Positions 53,319-63,699 of a DNA stretch of 64,000 bases are shown in pieces; the first letter of the stretch is position 1, and each line of letters opens with the position of its first letter. The stretch spans positions 620,001 to 684,000 of the forward strand of contig CAVRXL010000010.1 in assembly GCA_963725145.1 (NCBI GenBank), written 5' to 3'. The position numbers and the translations under genes were made by a program. The notes below the pieces were generated by a model that saw only the letters and a program-made list of their open reading frames with translations, was not told the DNA's origin and did not search any database. The stretch is from DATAEE01 sp963725145 (GTDB lineage: Bacteria > Acidobacteriota > Vicinamibacteria > Vicinamibacterales > 2-12-FULL-66-21).

Positions 53319-54004
53319 TCAGCCAGCGTGAGTTCAGGACCCGGCTCACCCGCAGGGCCCGAAAGGCCGGCCTGGCTATTCCGGAGGAACTTGTGGCCCA
53401 TCTCTGGAACTACCTGGAGCTCCTCCTCCGGTGGAATCGCAAGATAAACCTCACGGCGTTCGACGAATCCTCGCCGGATTCCGCGCTCGATCGGCTCCTG
53501 ATCGAGCCGCTTCAGGCGGCTCGGCACGTGGCAGGAGCAGCCCCGCGAATAATCGATATCGGGTCAGGGGGCGGATCCCCTGCGATCCCCCTCAAGCTGG
53601 CCCTCGCCGACTCGGCGGTTGTGATGGTGGAGCCAAAGGCGCGAAAATCCGCGTTCCTTCGTGAAGCCGTCAGGGTGCTCGGCCTGACGGGCACTCAGGT
53701 CGAAACGGCCCGGTTCGAGGAGCTCCTCGCCCGCCCGGAGCTTCATGAAGTCATGGATATTCTGACGGTTCGGGCCGTGCGGGTTGAGCGAAAGACGCTG
53801 GTAGGGCTGCAGGCGTTCCTGAGGCCAGGTGGGAGAATGCTGCTGTTCCAGGGGGCGGCTGGCTCCGAGGCGGTCGAGCCCGCTCCGCCGCCCCTGACGC
53901 TCGAGGGCATCCATCCACTGGCTTCAGACAGCCCTGGCAGCCGGCTCACGATCCTCAGGAAGCGTGTTCCACGTGGAACGATGACGCTTGACGGCGCCCC
54001 GTGA
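53315..54004 (+). CDS. rsmG: 16S rRNA (guanine(527)-N7)-methyltransferase
   Basis: A 229-aa SAM-dependent methyltransferase. Motifs: LVAHLWNYLELLLRWNRKIN, LTAF, the SAM loop IIDIGSGGGSPAIPLKLALA, VEPKARKSAFLREAVRVLGL and VRAVRVERKTL. The G-loop has GSGGGSP where many members have GSGAGFPG. ATG at 53315 overlaps the mnmG stop. The 3' end carries a parS site at 53965-53980. The 66 nt after the stop (54005-54070) show nothing clear. Confidence 0.93.
   Translation: MISQREFRTRLTRRARKAGLAIPEELVAHLWNYLELLLRWNRKINLTAFDESSPDSALDRLLIEPLQAARHVAGAAPRIIDIGSGGGSPAIPLKLALADSAVVMVEPKARKSAFLREAVRVLGLTGTQVETARFEELLARPELHEVMDILTVRAVRVERKTLVGLQAFLRPGGRMLLFQGAAGSEAVEPAPPPLTLEGIHPLASDSPGSRLTILRKRVPRGTMTLDGAP
53965..53980. 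promoter_or_regulatory. parS centromere site
   Basis: TGTTCCACGTGGAACG contains a perfect 14-bp dyad, GTTCCACGTGGAAC, one step (C/G at the fifth positions) from the common parS TGTTTCACGTGAAACA. It lies in the coding end of rsmG, about 100 nt before parA. It would be the loading site for the ParB encoded downstream. Confidence 0.85.
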
Positions 54005-54070
54005 GCCGCGCGACTATGCGGCAGCACTCTCAGCCGTCAATTGGGCTCATAGTAGGTCATTTAACCAACA

Positions 54071-54868
54071 ATGGCGCGCGTCATCGCCATCGCCAATCAA
54101 AAGGGGGGCGTCGGTAAAACCACCACCGCCATCAACTTAGCGGCATCTCTCGCGCTCGCCGACCAGCGGGTGCTGCTCGTCGACCTCGACCCCCAAGCCA
54201 ACCTGACGAGCGGCCTCGGCCTCAAGGGTCAAACAGGCCCCGCCGGAACCGTCTACCAGGGGCTCACCGCCGACTCGCCAGACGGCGCCGGCGTGATCGT
54301 CCCTTCCGCCGTCAAAGGCCTCGCCCTCATGCCGTCCGACCGGAATCTCACGGGCGCAGAAATCGAGCTCGTCTCCCTGCCCGGCCGCGAAAGCCGCCTG
54401 CGCGCCCTCCTCGATCCGCTCCGGGAGCGTTTCGATTTCATCTTCATCGATACACCTCCCTCGCTGGGGCTCCTGACGTTGAACGCGCTCGTCGCCGCCG
54501 ACTCGGTCTTCATTCCGCTCAACTGTGAGTACTTCGCGCTGGAGGGGCTCGCGGATCTGGTGGCCACGCTCCGGCGCGTCCGCGCGACGCTCAACCCGCG
54601 GCTCGATATCGAAGGCGTCCTGCTGACCATGCACGACGAACGCACGAACCTGGGGCAGCAGGTCGCGCGCGACATTCGCGGGTTCTTTCGCGACAAAGTG
54701 TTCTCGACGGTGATTCCGCGCAACATCCGGCTCGGCGAGGCGCCGAGCCACGGCCTTCCCGCGATCCTCTACGACGTGAAATCCCGCGGCGCCGAAGCGT
54801 ACCTCGCGCTCGCCCGCGAGTTCGTCGCGCGCGATCGCCAACCGTCGGACGAGAACGCCACCCCGTAA
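54071..54868 (+). CDS. parA: Chromosome-partitioning ATPase ParA (Soj)
   Basis: A 265-aa deviant-Walker ATPase that binds DNA and moves origins together with ParB. The deviant Walker A is IANQKGGVGKTTTAINLAAS with the signature Lys; Walker B-like VDLDPQANLTSGL and IDTPPSLGLLTLNALVAADS; and the C-terminal FDVK-like region FSTVIPRNIRLGEAPSHGLP. Chromosomal type: no N-terminal HTH. ATG at 54071 has no clear Shine-Dalgarno. Confidence 0.96.
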   Translation: MARVIAIANQKGGVGKTTTAINLAASLALADQRVLLVDLDPQANLTSGLGLKGQTGPAGTVYQGLTADSPDGAGVIVPSAVKGLALMPSDRNLTGAEIELVSLPGRESRLRALLDPLRERFDFIFIDTPPSLGLLTLNALVAADSVFIPLNCEYFALEGLADLVATLRRVRATLNPRLDIEGVLLTMHDERTNLGQQVARDIRGFFRDKVFSTVIPRNIRLGEAPSHGLPAILYDVKSRGAEAYLALAREFVARDRQPSDENATP

Positions 54869-54885
54869 CGGAAAGGACGGTAGCC

Positions 54886-55740
54886 ATGGCTGACAAACGC
54901 CCCGCCCTCGGACGCGGCCTCAGCGCGCTTCTTCCGGACGCGCCGTCCCTCGCGGCGGCGCCGGAGCGGGCGCTCGAGATCGACATCGATCGCCTTCACC
55001 CCAACGCGTATCAGCCTCGCGGCGCGTTCGACGACGCGCGCCTCGACGAGCTCGCACGATCGATCCGCGCGAACGGCGTCATCCAGCCCATCGTGGCGCG
55101 CCCGACCGGCGACACCTACGAGATCATCGCCGGAGAACGACGCTGGCGCGCGGCGCAGCGCGCCGGCCTCCTCCGCATCCCCGTCATCGTCCGCGACGTC
55201 CCCGACGAGAAGGTCCTCGAGGTCGCGCTCATCGAGAACATCCAGCGAGAGGATCTCAACCCGGTGGAGGAGGCGCGCGCGTACAAGCGCCTCGCGGACG
55301 ACTTCAACCTGACGCAGGACGCCATCGCCGAGGCCGTCGGCAAAGATCGATCCTCGATCGCGAATTACACGCGGCTGCTCCGTTTGCCGATCGACGTCCT
55401 GAACGACGTGTCCGCCGGCGCGCTGTCCATGGGGCACGCGCGCGCGTTGCTGTCGCTGCCCGACGGCGCGGCGCAGCGCCGCGCCGCCCGTGACGTCGTC
55501 GCGCGCGGGCTGTCGGTCCGCGACACAGAGCTCCTCGTGAAGAAGCTCGGCGAGCCCGCGGCACCCGCCAAGGCGCCGAAGGTGAACGACGCGAACACGC
55601 GCGCCGCGGAAGACCGGCTCCGGTTCGTCCTCGGCACGCCCGTCCGGATCGTCCGCAAGGGCAAGGGCGGCCGCATCGAAGTGGAATTCACATCGGAAGA
55701 GGAGCTGAATCGGATCTACGAGCAGATCGCTGACATCTGA
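54886..55740 (+). CDS. parB: Chromosome-partitioning protein ParB (Spo0J)
   Basis: A 284-aa CTP-dependent DNA clamp that loads at parS. The N-terminus KRPALGRGLSALLPDAP is typical of ParB; the CTP-binding domain has IDIDRLHPNAYQPRGAFDDA and EIIAGERRWRAAQRAGLLRI, followed by VALIENIQREDLNPVEEARA. The HTH lies around LTQDAIAEAVGKDRSSIANY, and a C-terminal dimerisation segment ends the protein. ATG at 54886 has AAAGGA upstream, 17 nt after parA. Confidence 0.96.
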   Translation: MADKRPALGRGLSALLPDAPSLAAAPERALEIDIDRLHPNAYQPRGAFDDARLDELARSIRANGVIQPIVARPTGDTYEIIAGERRWRAAQRAGLLRIPVIVRDVPDEKVLEVALIENIQREDLNPVEEARAYKRLADDFNLTQDAIAEAVGKDRSSIANYTRLLRLPIDVLNDVSAGALSMGHARALLSLPDGAAQRRAARDVVARGLSVRDTELLVKKLGEPAAPAKAPKVNDANTRAAEDRLRFVLGTPVRIVRKGKGGRIEVEFTSEEELNRIYEQIADI

Positions 55741-55765
55741 TCGAATCGAAGCCAGGTGTGTGAAT

Positions 55766-55898
55766 CAGCGCGCCGAGCGAGAGCGACCCGCCTCCGCTCG
55801 GCGAGCTTCAGCGAGCTTCGGCGAGGCCTCGCCGAAGCCTTGGCGAAGGCGGGGGCGTGGCAGGCGCTGGGGGTGGGCCCCAGCGCAAAGAAGAAAAC
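55766..55898 (+). promoter_or_regulatory. Structured leader element, copy 1 (upstream of selD)
   Basis: It begins CAGCGCGCCGAGCG like copies 2 and 3. It carries a roughly 67-nt insertion of GCC/GGC hairpin repeats after the first loop, resumes at GGCGTGGCAGG (55854), then forms a 9-bp stem, GCGCTGGGG with CCCCAGCGC, around a GTGGG loop (55864-55886). An A-rich tail (AAAGAAGAAAAC) leads straight into the selD ATG. Stem positions 3 and 4 differ from the other copies, with matching changes on the opposite strand. Confidence 0.72.
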
Positions 55899-56954
55899 AT
55901 GACCAGAAGATTGACCGACTACGCAGCCTGCGCCGGTTGAGCGGGCAAACTCGCCGCCGGCGAGCTCGCCCAGGTGCTGGGTGCCATGCCGCGATCGGAT
56001 GACGACCGGGTGCTGATCGACTTCAGGACCTCGGACGATGCGGGTGTGTACCGCTGGGAGAGCGGGCCGGCGCTGGTGCAGACCGTCGATTTTTTCACCC
56101 CGATCGTGGATGACCCGTTCGTCTACGGGCAGATTGCCGCGGCGAACGCGCTCAGCGACGTGTACGCCATGGGCGGCCGCCCGCTGACCGCGCTCGCGAT
56201 CGCCGCGTTTCCGTCCGAGGAGCCGGGCGATGCCGTGATCCGGCAGATCTTCCTCGGAGGCCTCGACAAGCTGCGGGAGGCGGGGGTGGCGCTGCTCGGC
56301 GGTCACACGGTGCGCGATCAGGAGATCAAGTTCGGCTACGCCGTCACCGGGGCGGTCGATCCCGCGCGCGTGCTCGCGAATGCCGGAGCGAAAGCGGGCG
56401 ACGCGCTGCTGCTCACCAAACGGCTCGGCACCGGGCTGATCGCGACCGCGCTCAAGTTCGAGCGGGCGACGGAGCAGTCGATCGCCGCCGCGGTCGGCTC
56501 GATGACGACGCTCAATCGACGCGCGGCCGACGTGTTGGTCGGTGCGCCGCCGGGCCTCGTCCATGCCTGCACGGACATCACCGGCTTCGGGTTGATCGGA
56601 CATGCGTCAGAGATGGCGGCGGCGAGCGGCTGCACCATTCGAATCGACGCCCTTCGAGTGCCGCTCCTCGACGGGGCCTTGGCGCTCGGGCGAAAAAACC
56701 TCCCCGGCGGCGGCAAGACCAACGAATCGCATTTCGGCGGCCGTGTGCGGGCCGAAGGCGCCATCGATGCCGATCTGCTGGCCGTGCTGTACGATCCCCA
56801 GACGTCGGGCGGCCTGTTCGCCGCGGTGGCGCGCGAGAGCGCGGCCGGGCTCATTCAGCGGCTGCAATCCGCCGGCGTCGAAGCGGTCGAAATCGGGGAG
56901 GTGCTGCCGCCCGCGCGGGATGGCGTCCTCATCGAGCTGTGTGGTATAAATTGA
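55899..56954 (+). CDS. selD: Selenide, water dikinase (selenocysteine-containing)
   Basis: A 351-aa enzyme making selenophosphate from selenide and ATP, the selenium donor for selenocysteine and selenouridine. ATG at 55899 opens TRRLTDYAACAG, then an in-frame TGA at 55938-55940 (codon 14), then AGKLAAGELAQVL. The TGA falls at the catalytic Cys/Sec position, three residues before the essential Lys (U14, K17, like C17 and K20 in E. coli). A SECIS-like hairpin follows. Further motifs: VQTVDFFTPIVDDPFVYGQI, AANALSDVYAMGG, LLGGHTVRDQEIKFGYAVTG, CTDITGFGLIGHASEM, YDPQTSGGL. Automatic calling would start the gene at 55974 and lose the catalytic residue. selA, selB and selC are not in the window. Confidence 0.94.
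55943..55971 (+). promoter_or_regulatory. SECIS-like hairpin after the selD UGA
   Basis: A hairpin starting 3 nt after the UGA: outer stem GGGC/GCCC, an AAA/CTC internal loop, inner 6-bp stem CTCGCC/GGCGAG, and a GCC apical loop. Bacterial SECIS elements lie immediately downstream of the Sec codon, within the coding sequence, and are bound by SelB. The loop is smaller than in the E. coli fdhF element, so the exact fold needs testing. Confidence 0.65.
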
Positions 56955-57027
56955 CGTTTCGGCAAGCCCGACTTTTTCCCGATTAACCCAATAATTCGTT
57001 GACGTTGCCGTCGAGCCGCTACACCAG

Positions 57028-57570
57028 ATGACCAGCCGCGCCGCAGCCGCCCGCTACGCCCGGGCGCTCTTCGATGTCATCGTCAAACAGAGGGACCCCG
57101 CGGGCGCCGAGCCCGAGCTCGCGGCGTTCGCCGACGCGCTGCGCGGGCATGACGCGCTCGCGCGTGTCGTGGGCAACCCGGCCGTGCCGGCGTCACGCAA
57201 GCGCGCGATCGTTGAAGCCATCGTCGAGCGCATGAAGCCATCCTCCGAGGTCGCGAAGCTGCTGGTCCTCCTGGCCGAGCGGGATCGATTGATCCTCCTG
57301 CCAGACGTCGTCGAGACGTATCGCTCGCGTCTGCTCGATCACCAGCGCGTCGTGCGCGCCGAGGTCACCACCGCGGTGCCCCTCGGCGACGCGGAGCGCA
57401 GCACCCTCCAGAAACGTCTCGCGCGGGCGACCGGCCGGGCGGTTGTGCTGGAGTCGAAGGTGAACCCGGCGATACTCGGCGGCGCGGTGACGAAGGTCGG
57501 CAGCGTCGTCTACGACAGCAGCATCTCGCGACAGCTCGAAAAGCTCAGAGAACGCCTCGCGGAAGCGTGA
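57028..57570 (+). CDS. atpH: ATP synthase delta subunit
   Basis: A 180-aa OSCP/delta subunit linking F1 to the peripheral stalk. The N-terminal helical domain begins SRAAAARYARALFDVIVKQR; the C-terminal part has LLDHQRVVRAEVTTAVPLGD and the family end PAILGGAVTKVGSVVYDSSI, SRQLEKLRERL. ATG at 57028, first of the F1 set atpH-A-G-D-C. The F0 genes atpB, atpE and atpF are not upstream, where selD lies, so the operon is split. Confidence 0.93.
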   Translation: MTSRAAAARYARALFDVIVKQRDPAGAEPELAAFADALRGHDALARVVGNPAVPASRKRAIVEAIVERMKPSSEVAKLLVLLAERDRLILLPDVVETYRSRLLDHQRVVRAEVTTAVPLGDAERSTLQKRLARATGRAVVLESKVNPAILGGAVTKVGSVVYDSSISRQLEKLRERLAEA

Positions 57571-57626
57571 CCGCTCACCCGAGAGGCCGCGTGAGCGTCA
57601 AGGACTGAGGACCGAGGATTTCAAGG

Positions 57627-59147
<1,521 letters not shown>

Positions 59148-59150
59148 TCC

Positions 59151-60014
59151 ATGCCGTCGCTCATTGATCTACGGCGGCGGATCCGCGCGGTCAAGTCGAC
59201 GCAGCAGATCACCAAGGCGATGAAGATGGTGGCCGCCTCGAAGCTACGCCGCGCACAGGCGCGAATCATGAGCGCGCGCCCGTTCGCGCAGGACATGCTG
59301 CGCGTGCTGAACGGGCTCGCGTCGCGCGTCGATCCGTCAGCGCACCCGCTCCTCGATCCGCGCGAGGATGCCGCCGGACCGACGCTGCTCGTGGTCATCA
59401 CCGCGGACCGCGGCCTCTGCGGCAGCTTCAACACGAATATCGTCAAGGCGGCCGGGGCGTTCATCGCCGACCAGACCGGGCGCGAGGTGACGCTCGGGCT
59501 CGTGGGCCGCAAGGGCCGGGACTTCTTCGTGCGGCGCGGGTTCAACGTCTCCTTCGAGCACATCAACATCTTTCAGCAGCTGCGGTACGCCGATGCGCAG
59601 GCGATCGCCCGCGCGGCGATCGAGGACTTCACCGAGCGCCGCGTCGATGCGGTCTACCTCGTGTACAACGAATTCAAGTCGGTCATGCAGCAGCGGATCG
59701 CGATCGAGCGGCTGCTGCCGATCCCGCGGTTCGAGGAAGCGGCGCAGGCCGAGCCGACCGTGAACTATCTCTACGAGCCGGCCCCGGAAGTCATCTTCCG
59801 CGAGCTGCTCCCGCGCCACGTGGAGATTCAGGTCTTCCGTGCGCTCCTCGAATCGGCCGCCGCGGAGCACGCCGCGCGGATGACGGCGATGGACACGGCG
59901 ACGAAGAACTCGGCGGAGATGATCGACTCGCTGACGCTCTACATGAACAAAGTGCGCCAGGCGGCGATCACGCGGGAGATCATCGAGGTCGTCTCGGGAG
60001 CCCAGGCGTTGTAG
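59151..60014 (+). CDS. atpG: ATP synthase gamma subunit
   Basis: A 287-aa central-stalk subunit. N-terminal helix PSLIDLRRRIRAVKSTQQIT followed by KAMKMVAASKLRRAQARI; the Rossmann-like middle has TADRGLCGSFNTNIVKAAG; and the C-terminal helix TLYMNKVRQAAITREIIEVV ends with SGAQAL. ATG at 59151, 3 nt after atpA. Confidence 0.96.
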   Translation: MPSLIDLRRRIRAVKSTQQITKAMKMVAASKLRRAQARIMSARPFAQDMLRVLNGLASRVDPSAHPLLDPREDAAGPTLLVVITADRGLCGSFNTNIVKAAGAFIADQTGREVTLGLVGRKGRDFFVRRGFNVSFEHINIFQQLRYADAQAIARAAIEDFTERRVDAVYLVYNEFKSVMQQRIAIERLLPIPRFEEAAQAEPTVNYLYEPAPEVIFRELLPRHVEIQVFRALLESAAAEHAARMTAMDTATKNSAEMIDSLTLYMNKVRQAAITREIIEVVSGAQAL

Positions 60015-60035
60015 CGGTTTCGGGACTGACGTTGG

Positions 60036-60094
60036 AGGCAGCGCGCCGAGCGTGAGCGAGGCGTGGTAGGCCGTGGGGGTGGGGCCCCACGGCA
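60036..60094 (+). promoter_or_regulatory. Structured leader element, copy 2 (upstream of atpD)
   Basis: 59 nt, identical to copy 3 (63631-63689) except for one base. The first part can pair CGCGCC with GGCGTG around a 12-nt loop; the second part forms a 9-bp stem, GCCGTGGGG with CCCCACGGC, around GTGGGG (60070-60093). The A-rich tail (AAAGAAAAGA) that ends at the start codon in the other copies is here followed by a REP-like palindrome, so atpD begins 48 nt further on. Confidence 0.78.
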
Positions 60095-60108
60095 GATCAA
60101 AGAAAAGA

Positions 60109-60134
60109 TAGGCCCGACCTTCAGGTCGGGCGTG
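60109..60134. repeat. REP-like palindrome in the atpD leader
   Basis: A 9-bp-arm palindrome with a TC centre (60112-60131). All 26 nt are identical, on the opposite strand, to 5643-5668 inside the M56 gene more than 54 kb away. It lies between leader element copy 2 and the atpD start. Confidence 0.9.
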
Positions 60135-60141
60135 GTGAGAT

Positions 60142-61599
<1,458 letters not shown>

Positions 61600-61614
61600 G
61601 AGCTCTCACACAGC

Positions 61615-62046
61615 ATGACGATTCCGCCGCTGCCCACGTCGCTGACGCTCGAGATCGTGACGCCGGACCGCCTCCTGATACGGGAGCAGGTCGACGAGGT
61701 CGAGATCCCGGGCGCGGGAGGCTACTTCGGGGTTCTGCCGGGTCACACGCCGCTGCTGGCCACGCTGCAGGTAGGAGAGCTCTGGTATCGTAAGGGCCAG
61801 GAGAAGGCGTTCCTGGTCGTCGCGTTCGGCTTCGCGGAAGTGCTGCCGGATCGTGTGACGATCCTCGCGCAGGTCGCGGAGAAGGCGGAGGAGGTCGACG
61901 TGGTCCGGGCCAAAACGGCGAAGGAACGCGCCGAAGACCGTCTGACGCGGCCGCAAATGGAGATGGATTACGAGCGGGCGCGGATCGCTCTCTTGAAGTC
62001 GCTCATCCGGCTGCAGGTCGCTGAACGGCCCCGCACACGGGTGTAG
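61615..62046 (+). CDS. atpC: ATP synthase epsilon subunit
   Basis: A 143-aa rotor subunit that can inhibit ATP hydrolysis. The N-terminal beta-sandwich has SLTLEIVTPDRLLIREQVDE, VEIPGAGGYFGVLPGHTPLL and VAFGFAEVLPDRVTILAQVA; the C-terminal helical hairpin runs from about residue 95 (VRAKTAKERAEDRL). ATG at 61615, 15 nt after atpD. Confidence 0.94.
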   Translation: MTIPPLPTSLTLEIVTPDRLLIREQVDEVEIPGAGGYFGVLPGHTPLLATLQVGELWYRKGQEKAFLVVAFGFAEVLPDRVTILAQVAEKAEEVDVVRAKTAKERAEDRLTRPQMEMDYERARIALLKSLIRLQVAERPRTRV

Positions 62047-62048
62047 CG

Positions 62049-62828
62049 ATGAAGCTTTCCTGGGCCGTCCGCACCAACCCGGGGCTGCGCCGGACCAGCA
62101 ACGAAGACAGCTACTGCGCGCGACCCGACCTCGGGTTGTTCGTGGTGGCGGACGGCATGGGCGGCCACGTGGCCGGCGAGGTCGCGTCGCGCGTGGCGGT
62201 CGACGCCATCGAGGCGTTCGCCGGCGAGACCGCCGGCGCCGATCGCAACCGCACCTGGCCCTTCCCCTACGATGCCAACGTCGGCGTCGACGCCAACCGC
62301 CTGAAAGCGGCCTTCCGCCTCGCCAACCGCCGGATCGGCGCCGCCATGGAAGGCTCGCAGGATCTCCGCGGCATGGCGACCACCGCGTCGGCGGTTCTCG
62401 TCGGGGGCGGCGGCCGCGACAGCGCCGCGGCGATCGCCCACGTCGGCGACAGTCGCGTCTACCTCCTGCGCCGGAGTGAGCTCGAGCAGCTGACGCACGA
62501 TCACTCGTGGGTCGAAGAGCAGGTGCGCGCCGGGACGATGACGGCCGTCGCCGCGCGGCAGCATCCGTGGCGCAACGTCGTCACGCGGGCGCTCGCCGGC
62601 GGGGACGATCCGGAAGTGGACGTGGGAGAGGTGACGCTCGAGCCTGGCGATCGCGTCCTGCTCTGCTCGGACGGGTTGTTCGCCGTGCTGCCGAACGAGC
62701 GCATCTCCGAGATCCTGAAAAAAGACGGAGCGCTCGAGACGCTCTGTGACCGGCTGATCGAGGACGCAAACGCGGGAGGCGGACCGGACAACATCACGAC
62801 GCTGCTGCTGCAGGTCGATGCTGCATAG
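62049..62828 (+). CDS. PP2C-family Ser/Thr protein phosphatase
   Basis: A 259-aa metal-dependent phosphatase. Metal-binding motifs: RRTSNEDSYCARPD, VVADGMGGHVAGEVASRVAV, AHVGDSRVYLLRRSELEQLT, LLCSDGLFAVLPNERI, GGPDNITTLLLQ. Complete and soluble; opposes Hanks-type kinases such as the one at the left edge of the window. ATG at 62049 starts 2 nt after atpC, so it is probably co-transcribed with the ATP synthase genes. Its 3' end overlaps the exporter permease by 11 nt. Confidence 0.92.
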   Translation: MKLSWAVRTNPGLRRTSNEDSYCARPDLGLFVVADGMGGHVAGEVASRVAVDAIEAFAGETAGADRNRTWPFPYDANVGVDANRLKAAFRLANRRIGAAMEGSQDLRGMATTASAVLVGGGGRDSAAAIAHVGDSRVYLLRRSELEQLTHDHSWVEEQVRAGTMTAVAARQHPWRNVVTRALAGGDDPEVDVGEVTLEPGDRVLLCSDGLFAVLPNERISEILKKDGALETLCDRLIEDANAGGGPDNITTLLLQVDAA

Positions 62829-63609
62829 ACTCGGGCAGCTGTTCCGCTATCGCGGTCTCGTTCAGAGCCTGGTCGCGCGCGAGTTGAAGGCGCGGTACCG
62901 CGGCTCCGTCCTCGGGTTCTTCTGGTCCTTCATCAATCCCCTCCTGCTCCTCCTGATCTACACGTTCGTCTTCCGCTACATCATCGAATCGCGTGCGCCG
63001 AAACACGAGCCCTACGCGCTCTTCATGTTCTGCGGGATCCTCCCCTGGTCCTGGTTTTCCGCGTCGCTCACCGAATCCTCGAACGCGCTCATCGCGGGCG
63101 GGAACCTGATCAAGAAAGTCCTGTTCCCGGCGGAGATCCTGCCGATCGTCACGGTGCTGGCGAACATGGTGCACTTCTTCCTGGGGCTGCCGATTCTCGG
63201 GGCGTTCCTGATCTACTACGGCCGGCCACTGAACGTGGCGGAGCTCCTGTGGTTCCCCGCGGTGGTGGGCGTGCAGCTCCTCCTGACGCTGGGCCTTGCG
63301 CTCGTGCTGTCGGCGCTGACCGTGCACTTCCGCGATTTGCGCGACATCCTGTCGAACGTGCTGACGTTCTGGTTCTTTGCCACGCCGATCATCTACCCGA
63401 TGCTCCTCGCCGGCCAGCTCGAGCGGCGGCTGCTCAACCTGAATCCGTTCACGCACCTGGCGATCTCGTACCAGGAAATCCTGTTCTACGAGGGGCCCTT
63501 CGGGCACTGGAAGTGGCTGCTCGCGCTCGGTGCCGGGTCGCTCGGGCTTCTACTTTCGGGGTTTTTCCTCTTCGATCGCTTGAGGGACTCCTTTGCCGAG
63601 GAAGTGTAG
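62818..63609 (+). CDS. ABC-2-type polysaccharide/lipid export permease
   Basis: A 263-aa permease with six membrane segments and an ABC-2 domain. N-terminal VARELKARYRGSVLGFFWSF is the amphipathic coupling motif typical of Wzm/TagG/RfbA-type exporters; also LPWSWFSASLTESSNALIAG, KKVLFPAEILPIVTVLANM and the VHFRDLRDILSNVL segment. It would export an O-antigen-like polysaccharide or teichoic-type polymer with the ATPase encoded next. ATG at 62818 lies within the end of the PP2C gene. Confidence 0.91.
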   Translation: MLHRLGQLFRYRGLVQSLVARELKARYRGSVLGFFWSFINPLLLLLIYTFVFRYIIESRAPKHEPYALFMFCGILPWSWFSASLTESSNALIAGGNLIKKVLFPAEILPIVTVLANMVHFFLGLPILGAFLIYYGRPLNVAELLWFPAVVGVQLLLTLGLALVLSALTVHFRDLRDILSNVLTFWFFATPIIYPMLLAGQLERRLLNLNPFTHLAISYQEILFYEGPFGHWKWLLALGAGSLGLLLSGFFLFDRLRDSFAEEV

Positions 63610-63630
63610 GCGTTCAACCCCGGTGTTGCG

Positions 63631-63689
63631 AGGCAGCGCGCCGAGCGTCAGCGAGGCGTGGTAGGCCGTGGGGGTGGGGCCCCACGGCA
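63631..63689 (+). promoter_or_regulatory. Structured leader element, copy 3 (upstream of the ABC ATPase gene)
   Basis: Differs from copy 2 at one base in 59. The 9-bp stem GCCGTGGGG with CCCCACGGC and its GTGGGG loop occupy 63665-63688. The following AAGGAAAAAG provides the ribosome binding site and reaches the ATG at 63700. The element sits between two genes of the same exporter. Confidence 0.8.
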
Positions 63690-63699
63690 AAGGAAAAAG

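Noticed and set aside
55938..55940. TGA in selD as a nonsense mutation or evidence of a pseudogene
   Set aside because: It sits at the catalytic Sec/Cys position, the frame is intact and conserved on both sides, and a SECIS-like hairpin follows.
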